From Pseudaestuariivita rosea (lineage in GTDB: Bacteria > Pseudomonadota > Alphaproteobacteria > Rhodobacterales > Rhodobacteraceae): a stretch of 64,000 nucleotides of DNA. The position numbers and the translations under genes are program-made. The notes below the pieces were generated by a model, which was not told where the DNA came from, searched no databases, and was given only the letters and a program-made list of their open reading frames with translations. Location: NCBI RefSeq assembly GCF_017592335.1, contig NZ_JACNMP010000014.1, positions 1-64,000 of the forward strand, read 5' to 3'. Shown here piece by piece: positions 28,035 to 37,069 of this stretch. Within the stretch, counting starts at the first letter, position 1; each line of letters opens with the position of its first letter.

Positions 28035-28134
28035 ATCCCAAAAAACGCATAGTGCATGACAAGAATCGCGCCTGTTAGGCGGGGCGCGGGATGCCATCTT
28101 TGGTCCATCGAAACAAAAACCGATGGAGATTGAC

Positions 28135-29079
28135 ATGAAAACGCTTGCTTTGACCACCGCCGCCTGCCTTCTGGCCACGACTGCTTTGGCCGATGTGCAA
28201 ACCCGCACTGTCACGTTCGAAAATCAGGGCAGCACTCTGTCTGGAACGCTCTATCTGCCAGAAGGTCACGATGGCACCCCGCTGCCCACCGTGATCGTCA
28301 CCGGCGCCTGGACCAGTGTCGAAGAACAGATGCCGCGCACCTATGCCGTGGAAATGGCCGAACGGGGCTTTGCCGCTTTCACCTTTGATTTCCGGGGCTG
28401 GGGCAAGTCGGGCGATCTGGAAAACCAGGTCCGCTTCAAGGAAGACCCACAGGCCAAGATCAGCGATATCCGCGCGGCCATCGGCTTTGTTGCGACATTG
28501 CCCGAGGTGGATGCGGCGCAGATCAGTGGTTTGGGTATCTGTGCCTCGGCCGGATATATGGTCGATGCGGTTGCGGGCAATCCGCTGGTTCAAAGCGTCG
28601 GCCTGGTGGCCCCCTGGCTGCAAAACAATGAAATCGTCGACGCCGTCTATGGTGGCTCCGATGGCGTGAACGGTCTGATCGACGTATCGCGCACAGCTGC
28701 GGCCGAGGGCGGCCAGATCATACCCGCCGCCGGACCAGAAGGCGCCGAGGGCGTGCTGATGCCGATCGGTGGCTACTACTACGACCCCGCCCGCGGTGCG
28801 ATCTCGGAATATGATAACCAGTGGAACCAGATGTCTTGGGAAGGCTGGCTGACGTATCACCCCGCAGATCATGCCGATCGGTTGGACAAGCCCCTGGCGA
28901 TTGTCCATTCCGAGGCCGCGGCGATCCCCCAAGGCGTTCGCAGATTCCTGGACGGCTACGCCGGTGACGCGACCCTGCAGTGGTTAGAGGGCGTCAGCCA
29001 GTTCGACTTCTACGACAACCCCGAAGATGTCGAGCGCGCGGCTAACACGATGGCCAACCACTTCCGCACCCAATCCTGA
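28135..29079 (+). CDS. Exported alpha/beta hydrolase
   Basis: A 314-residue alpha/beta hydrolase with a signal peptide (MKTLALTTAACLLATTALA). It has the oxyanion segment VTGAWTSVEEQMP, DFRGWGKSG, and a nucleophile elbow GLGICASAGY in which Cys136 occupies the nucleophile position, as in YcjY/dienelactone-hydrolase-type enzymes. The acid and histidine are expected in the C-terminal part (LAIVHSE region). The substrate is unknown. It is followed 62 bases on by a SnoaL-like gene with a similar export signal. Confidence 0.85.
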   Translation: MKTLALTTAACLLATTALADVQTRTVTFENQGSTLSGTLYLPEGHDGTPLPTVIVTGAWTSVEEQMPRTYAVEMAERGFAAFTFDFRGWGKSGDLENQVRFKEDPQAKISDIRAAIGFVATLPEVDAAQISGLGICASAGYMVDAVAGNPLVQSVGLVAPWLQNNEIVDAVYGGSDGVNGLIDVSRTAAAEGGQIIPAAGPEGAEGVLMPIGGYYYDPARGAISEYDNQWNQMSWEGWLTYHPADHADRLDKPLAIVHSEAAAIPQGVRRFLDGYAGDATLQWLEGVSQFDFYDNPEDVERAANTMANHFRTQS

Positions 29080-29141
29080 TCCTGCGCAGCCCCGGCCCGC
29101 GCGCCGGGGCCTCGGAACACCCCATAGATAAGGAGACCACC

Positions 29142-29699
29142 ATGAAACCGCTTTTCGCCCTAGCCACCGCCTTTGCCCTTGCCCTGCCATTTGCCGCCCC
29201 GGCGCAAATCTTCGAAGGTGAATCGATCACGCAAGAAACACTGGTCGATCACGCCGAAATGATCCGGATTGCCGATGCCATTGACGCCGCTGTCGATGCC
29301 AAAGACTGGCCCCTGGCGCGCAGCTTTTTCACCGATCAGATCACGGTCGATTTCACATCGCATGTGGGCGGCGATCCGGCCACCATTCCCGCCGATGGTC
29401 TGATCACGGGATGGTCCGGCAATCTGACGGCCGAGAAGACCTCGTTCCATCTGCGCGGCAATCATCGCATCACCTTCACCGGGGATAACAGCGCCGTCAT
29501 GCTGTCGCACGGCTACGCCTGGAACCGGATGGAGCGGGGTGCATTGCCCGAAAACGGCAGCGACCCCCTGTGGGAGGTCTGGGGCACCTATGAGCACCAG
29601 TTCACCCGCGAAGACGATCAGTGGAAAGTGTCGGGCATGACCTTCACCGCCACGGCGGAACGAGGCAATCCCTTTGTGCGCAACACGCCTGGAAACTGA
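29142..29699 (+). CDS. Exported SnoaL/NTF2-like protein
   Basis: A 185-residue protein with a signal peptide (MKPLFALATAFALALPFAAP). The mature part is an NTF2-like cone: a helix IRIADAIDAAVDAKDWPLAR, FFTDQITVDF, then beta strands RITFTGDNSAVMLSHGYAW and WEVWGTYEHQF. Members are small-molecule isomerases, hydrolases or binding proteins. Its place after the hydrolase suggests a shared substrate. A strong terminator follows. Confidence 0.82.
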   Translation: MKPLFALATAFALALPFAAPAQIFEGESITQETLVDHAEMIRIADAIDAAVDAKDWPLARSFFTDQITVDFTSHVGGDPATIPADGLITGWSGNLTAEKTSFHLRGNHRITFTGDNSAVMLSHGYAWNRMERGALPENGSDPLWEVWGTYEHQFTREDDQWKVSGMTFTATAERGNPFVRNTPGN

Positions 29700-29720
29700 G
29701 TGTGACGTCCATTGGGTCAA

Positions 29721-29757
29721 GGGGGATCGGGTAAAACACCGATGCCCCTTTTCCTTT
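29721..29757 (+). terminator. Rho-independent terminator after the SnoaL-like gene
   Basis: GGGGGATCGG (29721-29730), loop GTAAAACA, CCGATGCCCC (29739-29748), then TTTTCCTTT. One internal mismatch. Confidence 0.75.
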
Positions 29758-29806
29758 CGCAAACCGCATGTTAAGCGCGCCACAAATCTATCCCAAGGAG
29801 AGACAA

Positions 29807-30229
29807 ATGGCCCTAGAACGCACCTTCAGCATCATCAAGCCTGACGCCACCAAGCGGAACCTGACGGGCAAGATCAACGCGAAATTCGAAGACGCCGGTC
29901 TGCGTATCATCGCCCAAAAGCGTATTCACCTGACAAAAGAGCAAGCCGGCGTTTTCTATGCCGTCCACGCCGAACGCCCCTTCTACGATGAGCTGTGCGA
30001 ATTCATGGCATCTGGCCCGATTGTGGCGCAGGTTCTGGAAGGCGAAGGCGCCATTGCCAAAAACCGCGAAGTCATGGGCGCCACAAACCCCGCGGACGCC
30101 GCACCTGGCACAATCCGCGCGGAATTTGCCGAAAGCGTCGGCGAAAACTCGGTCCACGGATCGGACTCGCCTGAAACCGCTGCAGTTGAAATCGCCTACT
30201 TCTTCTCGGGCCTCGAACTGGTCGGTTAA
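29807..30229 (+). CDS. ndk: Nucleoside diphosphate kinase
   Basis: A 140-residue Ndk, which balances NTP and dNTP pools by transferring phosphate through a histidine. The catalytic His117 is in [12 protein letters not shown], and [13 protein letters not shown] is the conserved opening. CAAGGAG precedes the ATG at 29807. Its stop codon overlaps the stop of the convergent DUF4112 gene. Confidence 0.97.
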   Translation: MALERTFSIIKPDATKRNLTGKINAKFEDAGLRIIAQKRIHLTKEQAGVFYAVHAERPFYDELCEFMASGPIVAQVLEGEGAIAKNREVMGATNPADAAPGTIRAEFAESVGENSVHGSDSPETAAVEIAYFFSGLELVG

Positions 30230-30615
30230 ACCTTTTCGACCTCAAGGGTCGTCCGATCATCCGATGCCAGGGCGGCCTTTTTTTGAATATCCTCTTTCAG
30301 CAATGCGACGTTGCGCAGGTTCGCGTTCCAGCCGATGTCGAAGATATCCCCGACCAACGGAACGCTGCCGATCACAACATCGACCAGGATATTGAAAAGC
30401 ATGCGCCCGGTGGTGTGGTTTGACACCCCTAACTGCTTGGATTTAAAAACAATATAGCCTGCGGGAATAAGGGCCGCACTATCGCCCAGAACCGGGACAA
30501 GCCCCGCGATACTGTCCAGACCAATGCGGATGTTCGTGCCCGGCACGCGCACGATGTTGTCCATCGTGTTGGCCAGACGTTCAAGCTTTGCAATCTCTTT
30601 GTCCATACTATCCAA
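30226..30615 (-). CDS. DUF4112 family protein
   Basis: A 129-residue protein of the DUF4112 family: [20 protein letters not shown] and [20 protein letters not shown] are the duplicated G-x-x-P-x-x-G-D signatures, each in a membrane-inserting hydrophobic helix. The end is polar. Function unknown. It shares its stop region with ndk and follows the TfoX-type gene by nine bases, probably in one transcript. Confidence 0.9.
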   Translation of the reverse strand: MDSMDKEIAKLERLANTMDNIVRVPGTNIRIGLDSIAGLVPVLGDSAALIPAGYIVFKSKQLGVSNHTTGRMLFNILVDVVIGSVPLVGDIFDIGWNANLRNVALLKEDIQKKAALASDDRTTLEVEKV

Positions 30616-30624
30616 AATGTTGAT

Positions 30625-30954
30625 TTAATTTCGTTTTTCAATGACGCCGATGGTGTTCAGTATCCGCTCCAGCTCGGTTGCGGGGGTGGGTCGGGCATCG
30701 GCCTTGATGGCGTCAAACCGTTGGCGCAGCTGCTTTTTCTCGGCCCCCTTACAGTCATTCCAAGGCCTGCCCTGCAGCGCCATGACCAGAACATAATACC
30801 CGATAAAATGCGGCTGAACTCCGGATTTCAACAGGCGGCGATAGGCCTCATCCGCGCCTATGTCGCGCAATTCCTCCGCCGAGTGAATACCCGCCTTCGC
30901 ACAATCCCGTTCATAGGCCGGACCCAGATTTCGAATGCTGCTGATGGCGGTCAT
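30625..30954 (-). CDS. TfoX C-terminal domain protein
   Basis: A 109-residue protein built from the TfoX/Sxy C-terminal domain alone: ISSIRNLGPAYERDCAKAGI, then SAEELRDIGADEAYRRL, ending in ALQGRPWNDCKGAEKKQL. This helix-hairpin-helix-like domain in TfoX is linked to competence regulation; stand-alone forms are common and uncharacterised. It begins the small minus-strand unit with DUF4112. Confidence 0.88.
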   Translation of the reverse strand: MTAISSIRNLGPAYERDCAKAGIHSAEELRDIGADEAYRRLLKSGVQPHFIGYYVLVMALQGRPWNDCKGAEKKQLRQRFDAIKADARPTPATELERILNTIGVIEKRN

Positions 30955-31200
30955 GACGTGGCGGTAAATCCGTTACTCAACATGTGAACACAGCCTATGA
31001 CGGCTGACAGTGTTGGGCAAATACTAAAGGTTTGCAAAACATAAACGGCGCGTCCGCCGCGATAGGCCCAGCTTAACGGCATCAAAGCATTTTTTGCGAA
31101 CGTTTATCGGGGACCTGACAATCAAATGCACAAAGAACCAAGTACGTCCACGCCCCAATCAGAATCTGTCAACCGAACCTACTCAAAAGAGGGATGAAAA
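30955..31200. other. Intergenic stretch, no gene seen
   Basis: The sequence between the TfoX-type gene and the tiny reading frame at 31201 holds no gene I can support. It should contain the promoter for the minus-strand TfoX/DUF4112 pair; no GGAAC-N16-CGTT site is present. Confidence 0.5.
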
Positions 31201-31266
31201 ATGATCCTTGCCACCACTTTCGTCCTGCTGTCCCTTAGCTTCTTTTGGGCGCTGTCAGACCAGTAA
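31201..31266 (+). CDS. Possible 21-residue membrane peptide
   Basis: ATG 31201 to TAA 31264-31266 encodes MILATTFVLLSLSFFWALSD plus one residue, a single membrane helix. AGAGGG lies just upstream. Tiny frames arise by chance, so this is a weak call; the hydrophobic helix and ribosome site are the only support. Confidence 0.3.
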   Translation: MILATTFVLLSLSFFWALSDQ

Positions 31267-31270
31267 CCGT

Positions 31271-31303
31271 CATTATTGTTCCAAAAATACTCCCGCCGGA
31301 GGC
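31271..31303 (-). repeat. Dispersed GAGTATTT element, copy 6
   Basis: Read on the minus strand: GCCTCCGGCGG, GAGTATTTTTG, GAACAATAATG. It is downstream of purF on the same strand. Confidence 0.6.
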
Positions 31304-31311
31304 AAACCCGA

Positions 31312-31359
31312 GGGGCCGTTCAGGCCCCGAGATAAAGACGTGACGCGCGCCAGCGCGTC
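31312..31359 (-). terminator. Double hairpin downstream of purF
   Basis: Two consecutive stems: GACGCGC/GCGCGTC (31342-31359, loop of four) and GGGGCC/GGCCCC (31312-31328, five-base loop). Positioned 10 bases beyond the purF stop; T-runs are short, so the end may be partly rho-dependent. Confidence 0.5.
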
Positions 31360-31368
31360 TCATTTGGA

Positions 31369-32838
31369 TCACTCTGCGGCTGTTTTCAGCTGAAAGCCCT
31401 GTTCCAGCATATCGGCCGGTTCTACAGGGTATTCGCCCGAAAAACACGCGTCACAATAGGCCGGGGCCTTGGGGTCGCGGCCACCGGCTTCACCCACTGC
31501 GCGATAAAGACCATCCAGGGATATAAATCGCAGGCTATCAACGGCCAGATGGTTGCGCATTTCCTCTTCGCTCATCGTGGCGGCCAGCAGTTTTTCGCGT
31601 TGGGGCGTGTCGACCCCGTAAAAACAGGGCCATGCGGTGGGGGGGCTAGCGATGCGGAAGTGCACCTCGGCCGCGCCTGCATCCAGTATCATTTCCTTGA
31701 TCTTGCGACTGGTCGTGCCGCGCACCACGCTGTCATCGACCAGGATCACACGCTTGCCTTCGATCAGGGCGCGGTTGACGTTCAGTTTCAGCCGCACGCC
31801 CATGTTTCGGATCTGCTCGGTCGGCTCAATAAAAGTGCGGCCCATATACTGATTTCGGATGATACCCATAGCATAGGGAATGCCGCTTTCCTGGCTGAAC
31901 CCGATGGCCGCCGGCGTGCCACTGTCTGGGACCGGGCAGACCAGATCGGCGTCGACCGGGGCTTCCTTGGCCAATTCCACACCGATCTGGCGGCGGGTTT
32001 CATAGACAGATCGTCCGCCCAGAATACTGTCGGGGCGGGAAAAATAGACGTGTTCAAAGATGCAGAACCGCGATTTGGCAGGGCGGAAGGGGAAATGGCT
32101 TTGCACGCCCTTGTCATTGATCACCACCATCTCGCCCGGTTCGATTTCACGGATAAAGCGCGCCCCGATGATGTCCAGCGCACAGGTTTCGGAGCTAAGC
32201 ACCCAGCCATCGCCCACCTGACCCAGCACCAAGGGACGCACCCCAAGGGGGTCGCGCACGCCGATCAGTTTGGTGCGGGTCATCGCGACGACAGAAAAGG
32301 CACCTTCGACCTTGCGCAGGGCTTCCTCCATCCGGTCGGGGATGCTGCGCCCCATGGACCGCGCCATCAGGTGGATGATACATTCGCTGTCGGATGAAGA
32401 CTGAAAGATCGACCCGCGATCAATCAACTCGCGCCGCAGGGAATTGGCGTTGGTGATGTTGCCGTTATGCGCAATCGCAGCACCGCCCATGGAAAATTCG
32501 CCGAAAAAGGGCTGAACATCACGGATGGCCGTCTGCCCCTTGGACCCGGCGGTCGAATAGCGGACATGTCCGATGGCCAGGGCACCGGGCAGCGTTTGCA
32601 TCACGCTTTCATCGGTGAAGTTATCACGCACATAGCCAAACCTGCGGACCGAGTTGAAGCCCTGTTCAGGATCATGGGCGACGATCCCGCCTGCCTCTTG
32701 GCCGCGATGCTGCAAAGCGTGCAGACCAAGGGCCACGAAATTCGCAGCATCGCTTAGGCCGATCACGCCGAAGATCCCGCATTCCTCTTTCAGTTTGTCA
32801 TCATCAAAGGGATGGGCGGGGGGCATTGTATTGGACAA
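31369..32838 (-). CDS. purF: Amidophosphoribosyltransferase
   Basis: A 489-residue PurF, the first committed enzyme of purine synthesis, which makes phosphoribosylamine from PRPP and glutamine. The N-terminal nucleophile Cys20 (EECGIFGVIG) is exposed after removal of a short propeptide; the glutaminase part includes RYSTAGSKG and HNGNITN. The PRPP motif is VILVDDSVVRGTTSRKI. Cysteines for a [4Fe-4S] cluster, as in the Bacillus type, occur in the C-terminal half (FYGVDTP region, YCDACFSGEYP). It is monocistronic here. Confidence 0.97.
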   Translation of the reverse strand: MSNTMPPAHPFDDDKLKEECGIFGVIGLSDAANFVALGLHALQHRGQEAGGIVAHDPEQGFNSVRRFGYVRDNFTDESVMQTLPGALAIGHVRYSTAGSKGQTAIRDVQPFFGEFSMGGAAIAHNGNITNANSLRRELIDRGSIFQSSSDSECIIHLMARSMGRSIPDRMEEALRKVEGAFSVVAMTRTKLIGVRDPLGVRPLVLGQVGDGWVLSSETCALDIIGARFIREIEPGEMVVINDKGVQSHFPFRPAKSRFCIFEHVYFSRPDSILGGRSVYETRRQIGVELAKEAPVDADLVCPVPDSGTPAAIGFSQESGIPYAMGIIRNQYMGRTFIEPTEQIRNMGVRLKLNVNRALIEGKRVILVDDSVVRGTTSRKIKEMILDAGAAEVHFRIASPPTAWPCFYGVDTPQREKLLAATMSEEEMRNHLAVDSLRFISLDGLYRAVGEAGGRDPKAPAYCDACFSGEYPVEPADMLEQGFQLKTAAE

Positions 32839-32962
32839 GGCTGGCAGCTCCGAATCCGGTTGTCTGATGCGTTTTTACTTAGGGGCTTTGATCCCCGGTG
32901 TCACGAAACTATCATGTTTCTTGCCATAAAATGCTGTGGCATGTTGCAGCGCGGCAGGCGTT

Positions 32963-32983
32963 GGGCCGGATTGTGCCCGGCCC
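32963..32983 (-). terminator. Hairpin downstream of the OmpA-type gene
   Basis: GGGCCGG/CCGGCCC stem with a seven-base loop, 16 bases after the OmpA-type stop on the minus strand. There is no T tract, so termination is uncertain. Confidence 0.35.
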
Positions 32984-32998
32984 GAATGATCTGCAGGT

Positions 32999-33559
32999 TT
33001 AGTTGGGCAAAACGAACTCAACCCGGCGGTTCTGTGCTCGACCGTTTGGATTGTCGCTGCCGTCGTCATGGGCGTTTGCGGCAATCGGTTCTGCTGCACC
33101 CACGCCGGTTGCGATAATCTTGTCAGCGGTCATATCGCTGTTTTCAACAATCCAGGCGCGTACGATTTCGGCGCGCTGCTGACCCAGGGCCTGATTATAG
33201 GCGTCGCTGCCGATTGCATCGGTGTGGCCCTTGATCTCAAGAGTTTCGACCTTGGCCAGTTTGTCTGACACTGTTTTCAGGGTTTCCACTGCGGACGGGT
33301 TCAGGTCGGCTGTTCCGAAGTCAAACAGGACGTCCGACAGCATAACCATTGCGTCAGCTTCGCCATCTTCGCCCTTGCGCATGGCCAACGCGGGGTCTGA
33401 CGCGGCGATGTCTTCCAGGTTTGGGGCGTCAGTGGATTTTTCCATGGTTTCGGGCTTGGCCATGCTGTCCGAGGTCGCCGGATCAGCGGCATCCTGGGCA
33501 AAGGCTGCAGTGGATATCAAGGCGGCGGTCAGCGCGATTAGGGATATGCGGGGTGTCAT
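32999..33559 (-). CDS. OmpA family peptidoglycan-associated protein
   Basis: A 186-residue exported protein: signal peptide (LIALTAALISTAAFA), an acidic Ala/Ser/Pro-rich spacer, and a C-terminal OmpA-like domain. The domain shows VLFDFGTADLNPSAVETLK, the peptidoglycan-binding LEIKGHTDAIGSDAYNQALG and NGRAQNRRVEF. It should tether to diaminopimelate in peptidoglycan. No beta-barrel or lipobox is present, so it is a soluble periplasmic member. Confidence 0.92.
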   Translation of the reverse strand: MTPRISLIALTAALISTAAFAQDAADPATSDSMAKPETMEKSTDAPNLEDIAASDPALAMRKGEDGEADAMVMLSDVLFDFGTADLNPSAVETLKTVSDKLAKVETLEIKGHTDAIGSDAYNQALGQQRAEIVRAWIVENSDMTADKIIATGVGAAEPIAANAHDDGSDNPNGRAQNRRVEFVLPN

Positions 33560-33620
33560 TCAGGATCTCCGTTCTTGGTTTGGCAAGAACAGCGTTATCC
33601 CCCATCCGATCACAGGGGAA

Positions 33621-33635
33621 ATGACAGGTTGTCAT
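33621..33635. promoter_or_regulatory. Candidate operator upstream of the OmpA-type gene
   Basis: ATGACA-GGT-TGTCAT, a perfect 6+6 inverted repeat 62 bases before the minus-strand start codon. Which regulator would bind is unknown. Confidence 0.3.
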
Positions 33636-33739
33636 ATCGATGTCAGAAATGTTTTAGGATTGAAACGGTTTATCATAAGCGCGTGTCGGGCCTGACATAT
33701 TTGTAGAACTGGCTTGTCGGATAAGATGCTACCGTGATG

Positions 33740-34105
33740 TCATATTCGGCTGTCGTGTTTCACCTGCGCTGCAGAAACGATCGGTTCAAGGGCGCTTGTT
33801 AGAAGTTCAACCAGTTCAGGATCCATAAACCCATAATCATCAGGAATATCCAACACATGGATGGATTTATGCCGAATGGCCGCGCGAAACTGGGCTATAA
33901 GGCGCGATTTGTGTTTTTCTTCCATCACCATGATCAGATCTGCCCACTCAATGTCTGCAAATGTGACGTGTTTACGGGCATTGCGGCTGGTACCGGCTGA
34001 TCTGACGGCAACCGTATTGTCGCGGCGCCATATGCGTTCAGCGGTGGGGCTGCGCCATTGATTTCGGCTGCAGATAAAAAGCAGATTCAAGCGGTTCGGC
34101 GTCAA
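33740..34105 (-). CDS. Low-molecular-weight tyrosine phosphatase-like protein
   Basis: A 121-residue protein with the LMW-PTP P-loop CSRNQWRSPTAE (Cys12, Arg18, the C-x5-R motif), RSAGTSRNARK, and a C-terminal DIPDDYGFMDPELVE that supplies the general-acid Asp. It is shorter than classic LMW-PTPs (about 150). Relatives are often annotated as phosphotyrosine phosphatases, but true substrates are unknown. Confidence 0.85.
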   Translation of the reverse strand: MTPNRLNLLFICSRNQWRSPTAERIWRRDNTVAVRSAGTSRNARKHVTFADIEWADLIMVMEEKHKSRLIAQFRAAIRHKSIHVLDIPDDYGFMDPELVELLTSALEPIVSAAQVKHDSRI

Positions 34106-34126
34106 GAATGATCCGACCTACAGCAG

Positions 34127-34537
34127 TCAGGTACCAACATCCGGGGTCTGCAACAGCTGGACGCCGTTGATTTTCCAGCCCTCATCGGTCTGGATCATCT
34201 GATAGTCCAGTGTGTGAACGCGCCCGGCGGCGTCGGTGACCTGAACCCTTTGCCACAGATTGCCCGCGACTTCGCGCAGTTCCAGAAAGCGCACGTCTTC
34301 AGGGCGCCAGACCATTGGATAGCCTTGCCGGACCATCGTGCCGAAGTTTTCAGGCGTGCGGAAAATCTGTTGAATGCCAGGACTGGCGTAGGTGAAAGCA
34401 GTTTCGAAATCATCGGCCCTGAAGGCCGCGATCTGGTTATCGATCGTGGCCTGAATATCAGCCTGGGGTTCGTGATGTGCGCCGACAGGCAGAACCATGC
34501 AAAGTAAAACTGAGATTACAAATAGAAAACGGGCCAT
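34127..34537 (-). CDS. DUF4864 exported protein
   Basis: A 136-residue exported protein of the DUF4864 family. A signal peptide (MARFLFVISVLLCMVLPVGA) is followed by IDNQIAAFRADDFETAFTYA, SPGIQQIFRTPENFGTMV and the beta-rich end DYQMIQTDEGWKINGVQLL, an NTF2-like fold. The start at 34537 has AAGGAGG eight bases before it. Function unknown. The ctpA stop lies 57 bases upstream in the same direction. Confidence 0.88.
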   Translation of the reverse strand: MARFLFVISVLLCMVLPVGAHHEPQADIQATIDNQIAAFRADDFETAFTYASPGIQQIFRTPENFGTMVRQGYPMVWRPEDVRFLELREVAGNLWQRVQVTDAAGRVHTLDYQMIQTDEGWKINGVQLLQTPDVGT

Positions 34538-34594
34538 CCGGTGCCTCCTTCTTTGGTCAAAGGATAGCGACCGGATGGCCCGTGTCAAACCGGA

Positions 34595-35947
34595 TTACTG
34601 CTGCATCGTCAGTTGAGCGGCAGCCGGGCCAAGGGCGGACAGACCTTTCAGAATATCAATGGCATAGGCCAGTTGATAATCCTCATCCCGCAGTTTGGCG
34701 GCCTCTTCCGCGCGGGCGCGTTCTTCCTCGATCTGGCGACGCTGGTCTTCGGTCAGGCTGTCGTTGTCCAGGCGACCGCGCAAGTCAGCTTCCGACCGGC
34801 TGAAGGCATCTGTTTCTTCCTCGTCCGTTTCAGGCACGCGGGGTGGCTGGTTGACGATGATGTCGGGCGAAATGCCAAGCGCCTGGATCGAACGACCCGA
34901 TGGTGTGTAATAGCGTGCAGTCGTCAGACGCATGGCCCCGTCGCCGCGCAGAGGCACAACGCTTTGGACCGATCCCTTGCCGAAGCTTTTGGTGCCGATG
35001 ACAATCGCACGTCGATGATCCTGCAACGCACCGGCCACGATTTCCGAGGCCGAGGCAGACCCGCCGTTGATCAGAACGACAATCGGTTTGCCTTCGGTCA
35101 GATCGCCGGGTGTTGCATTGAACCTGTCACCATCCGCAGGGTTACGGCTGCGGGTCGAGACGATTTCGCCCTTGTCAAGAAACGCATCCGATACCCGGAT
35201 TGCCTGCGTCAGCAGACCGCCGGGATTGTTGCGCAGATCCAGTACGAAACCGTTGACGTTTTCAATACCACCTGCGGCGTCGACCTGTTCTTTCAGACCG
35301 GATTCAAGGTTGGTATAGGTCTGGTCATTAAAGGTCGTCACCCGTAACACAACCGTTTGTCCTTCGGTCCGGGTGCGCACGGCGGTCAGTTTGATGGTGT
35401 CGCGGACGATGGTGATGTCAAACGGCTCAGCCTCGCCTTCGCGCACGACGGTAATCGAGATTTCAGACCCGACCGGGCCGCGCATCATATCGACGGCCTC
35501 GTCCAAGGTCAGACCCAGAACGCTTTCGCCATCGACATGGGTGATAAAGTCACCGGCTTCGACACCGGCTGCATCGGCCGGGGTGCCATCGATGGGGGAA
35601 ACGACCTTCACAAAGCCCTCTTCCTGCGTGACTTCGATGCCCAAGCCGCCGAATTCACCACGGGTCTGCACACGCATGGCGGCGGCATCTTCGGGTGACA
35701 GATAGCTGGAATGGGGATCAAGCGAGGTCAGCATGCCGTTGATCGCAGCTTCAATCAGTTCTTTTTCATCGACTTCCTCGACATACTGACCGCGGATGCG
35801 TTCAAAGATGTCACCAAACAGATCAAGCTGTTCGTAGACGTTGACGGTTTCCTGCGTTTCCTGTGCCAAAAGCGGGCCTGCGATCTGCGTGGTCCAGACC
35901 GCACCGGCGATCGTTCCAATCGCGGCTGCCATAAAAAACTTCTTCAT
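34595..35947 (-). CDS. ctpA: Carboxyl-terminal processing protease, S41 family
   Basis: A 450-residue periplasmic S41 protease. Signal/anchor segment FMAAAIGTIAGAVWTTQIA, PDZ domain with GLGIEVTQEEGFVKVVSPID, and the catalytic Ser-Lys pair in NGGSASASEIVAGAL and GTKSFGKGSVQS. It removes C-termini of selected periplasmic proteins, often murein enzymes or their adaptors. A Glu/Arg-rich C-terminal helix follows. It is three bases downstream of an EnvC-type gene, a functional pairing seen across alphaproteobacteria. Confidence 0.95.
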   Translation of the reverse strand: MKKFFMAAAIGTIAGAVWTTQIAGPLLAQETQETVNVYEQLDLFGDIFERIRGQYVEEVDEKELIEAAINGMLTSLDPHSSYLSPEDAAAMRVQTRGEFGGLGIEVTQEEGFVKVVSPIDGTPADAAGVEAGDFITHVDGESVLGLTLDEAVDMMRGPVGSEISITVVREGEAEPFDITIVRDTIKLTAVRTRTEGQTVVLRVTTFNDQTYTNLESGLKEQVDAAGGIENVNGFVLDLRNNPGGLLTQAIRVSDAFLDKGEIVSTRSRNPADGDRFNATPGDLTEGKPIVVLINGGSASASEIVAGALQDHRRAIVIGTKSFGKGSVQSVVPLRGDGAMRLTTARYYTPSGRSIQALGISPDIIVNQPPRVPETDEEETDAFSRSEADLRGRLDNDSLTEDQRRQIEEERARAEEAAKLRDEDYQLAYAIDILKGLSALGPAAAQLTMQQ

Positions 35948-35950
35948 GCC

Positions 35951-37069
35951 CTATTCCTCTATCACTTGAAACCATAGCGCCGGATCGACCGGAGTTTGGT
36001 TGTGTCTAACCTCTATATAAAGCGTTTCTAAACGATTGACGCTACCGACTTCTGCGATTTGGGTCAAATTCGCGCGATCTGACGCAGGCGTGCCGCCCAT
36101 CAGGCCCACCGGCGCCCCCGCTGGCAGCACGTCACCCATGCTGCCAAATGTCTGATCCAGCCCGGTCAGGATCAGCAAACTGTCAGCGGCCGGTTCCAGA
36201 ATGACGACAGTGCCATAGGTCAGCAAAGGCCCATTATAGCGGATGGTCGCCGCGACCGGTGTGACGACAAGCGCGGCTGGCTGTGTCTCGATCAGCCACC
36301 CGGGACGGGCGACGCCCGCGGCATCCGCTTCATTGAAAACACGCCGAATGCGCCCCTGAACCGGTAAGTTCAGCGTGCCTTGCAATTCGGCAAAACGGGG
36401 CAGGGTGGTGTCGTCTTCGGTACCCGATATCAGCCCGCTGGAAAAGGCCGACAGGGTTTCACTGGCATCCAGCAGAATCGCCGTGCGCACCGGGTCTTCG
36501 GCAAAGCGGCTGGGCAGATCGGACCGGTTTGCCGCGGCTTGCGCCAATGCCGTGCGCGCCGTCTGGACCTGACCCAGGCCCGACTGCAGGCTTTTGACGG
36601 CATCATCTTGCAGTGCGCGCAGTGTTTCAATCTGAACCAGATCGTCGCGCAGCATCTCTGCCTGCGTCTGCACATGCGGGGCCAGTGCGGACAAAAGCAT
36701 ACCTGCCCGGGCGGTATCTTTTGGCCCCGATGGGTGAAGCAGACCAACCGGCCCCCGCACCTGTCCCATCTTTTGCATGACGGTCAGCAGATCGGATAAT
36801 TCCTGTTCCGAGGCATCAAGTTTCAATCGCAGGGCCTGTTGCTGCAGGGTGACTTCACGCAGACTGTCGCGCATCGCGGCCAATCCTGCCTCATAGGCCT
36901 GAACGGTTTGGGTCAGGGCGGCGATCCGGTCGCGCGCACCCTCTGCGTTTTCCAAAGCAATCGCTGCATCTGACAGCATCTTTGCCGCTGTCTCGGCCTG
37001 TTGGGCGGGGTCCGCCATGGCTGGTGCTGCAATCAAGGCACAAAGAAATGCAGTGGCGCGCAGGATCAT
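35951..37069 (-). CDS. envC: EnvC-like murein hydrolase activator
   Basis: A 372-residue exported protein. Signal peptide (TAFLCALIAAPAMA), a long coiled coil (about residues 20-115 and 130-175), and a C-terminal LytM/M23 domain. The domain lacks the full HxxxD/HxH zinc set: only the end, LYIEVRHNQTPVDPALWF, is standard. Such degenerate LytM proteins activate amidases that split daughter cells. Its start overlaps the end of gpmI by four bases, and ctpA follows, so these three genes form one unit. Confidence 0.9.
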   Translation of the reverse strand: MILRATAFLCALIAAPAMADPAQQAETAAKMLSDAAIALENAEGARDRIAALTQTVQAYEAGLAAMRDSLREVTLQQQALRLKLDASEQELSDLLTVMQKMGQVRGPVGLLHPSGPKDTARAGMLLSALAPHVQTQAEMLRDDLVQIETLRALQDDAVKSLQSGLGQVQTARTALAQAAANRSDLPSRFAEDPVRTAILLDASETLSAFSSGLISGTEDDTTLPRFAELQGTLNLPVQGRIRRVFNEADAAGVARPGWLIETQPAALVVTPVAATIRYNGPLLTYGTVVILEPAADSLLILTGLDQTFGSMGDVLPAGAPVGLMGGTPASDRANLTQIAEVGSVNRLETLYIEVRHNQTPVDPALWFQVIEE

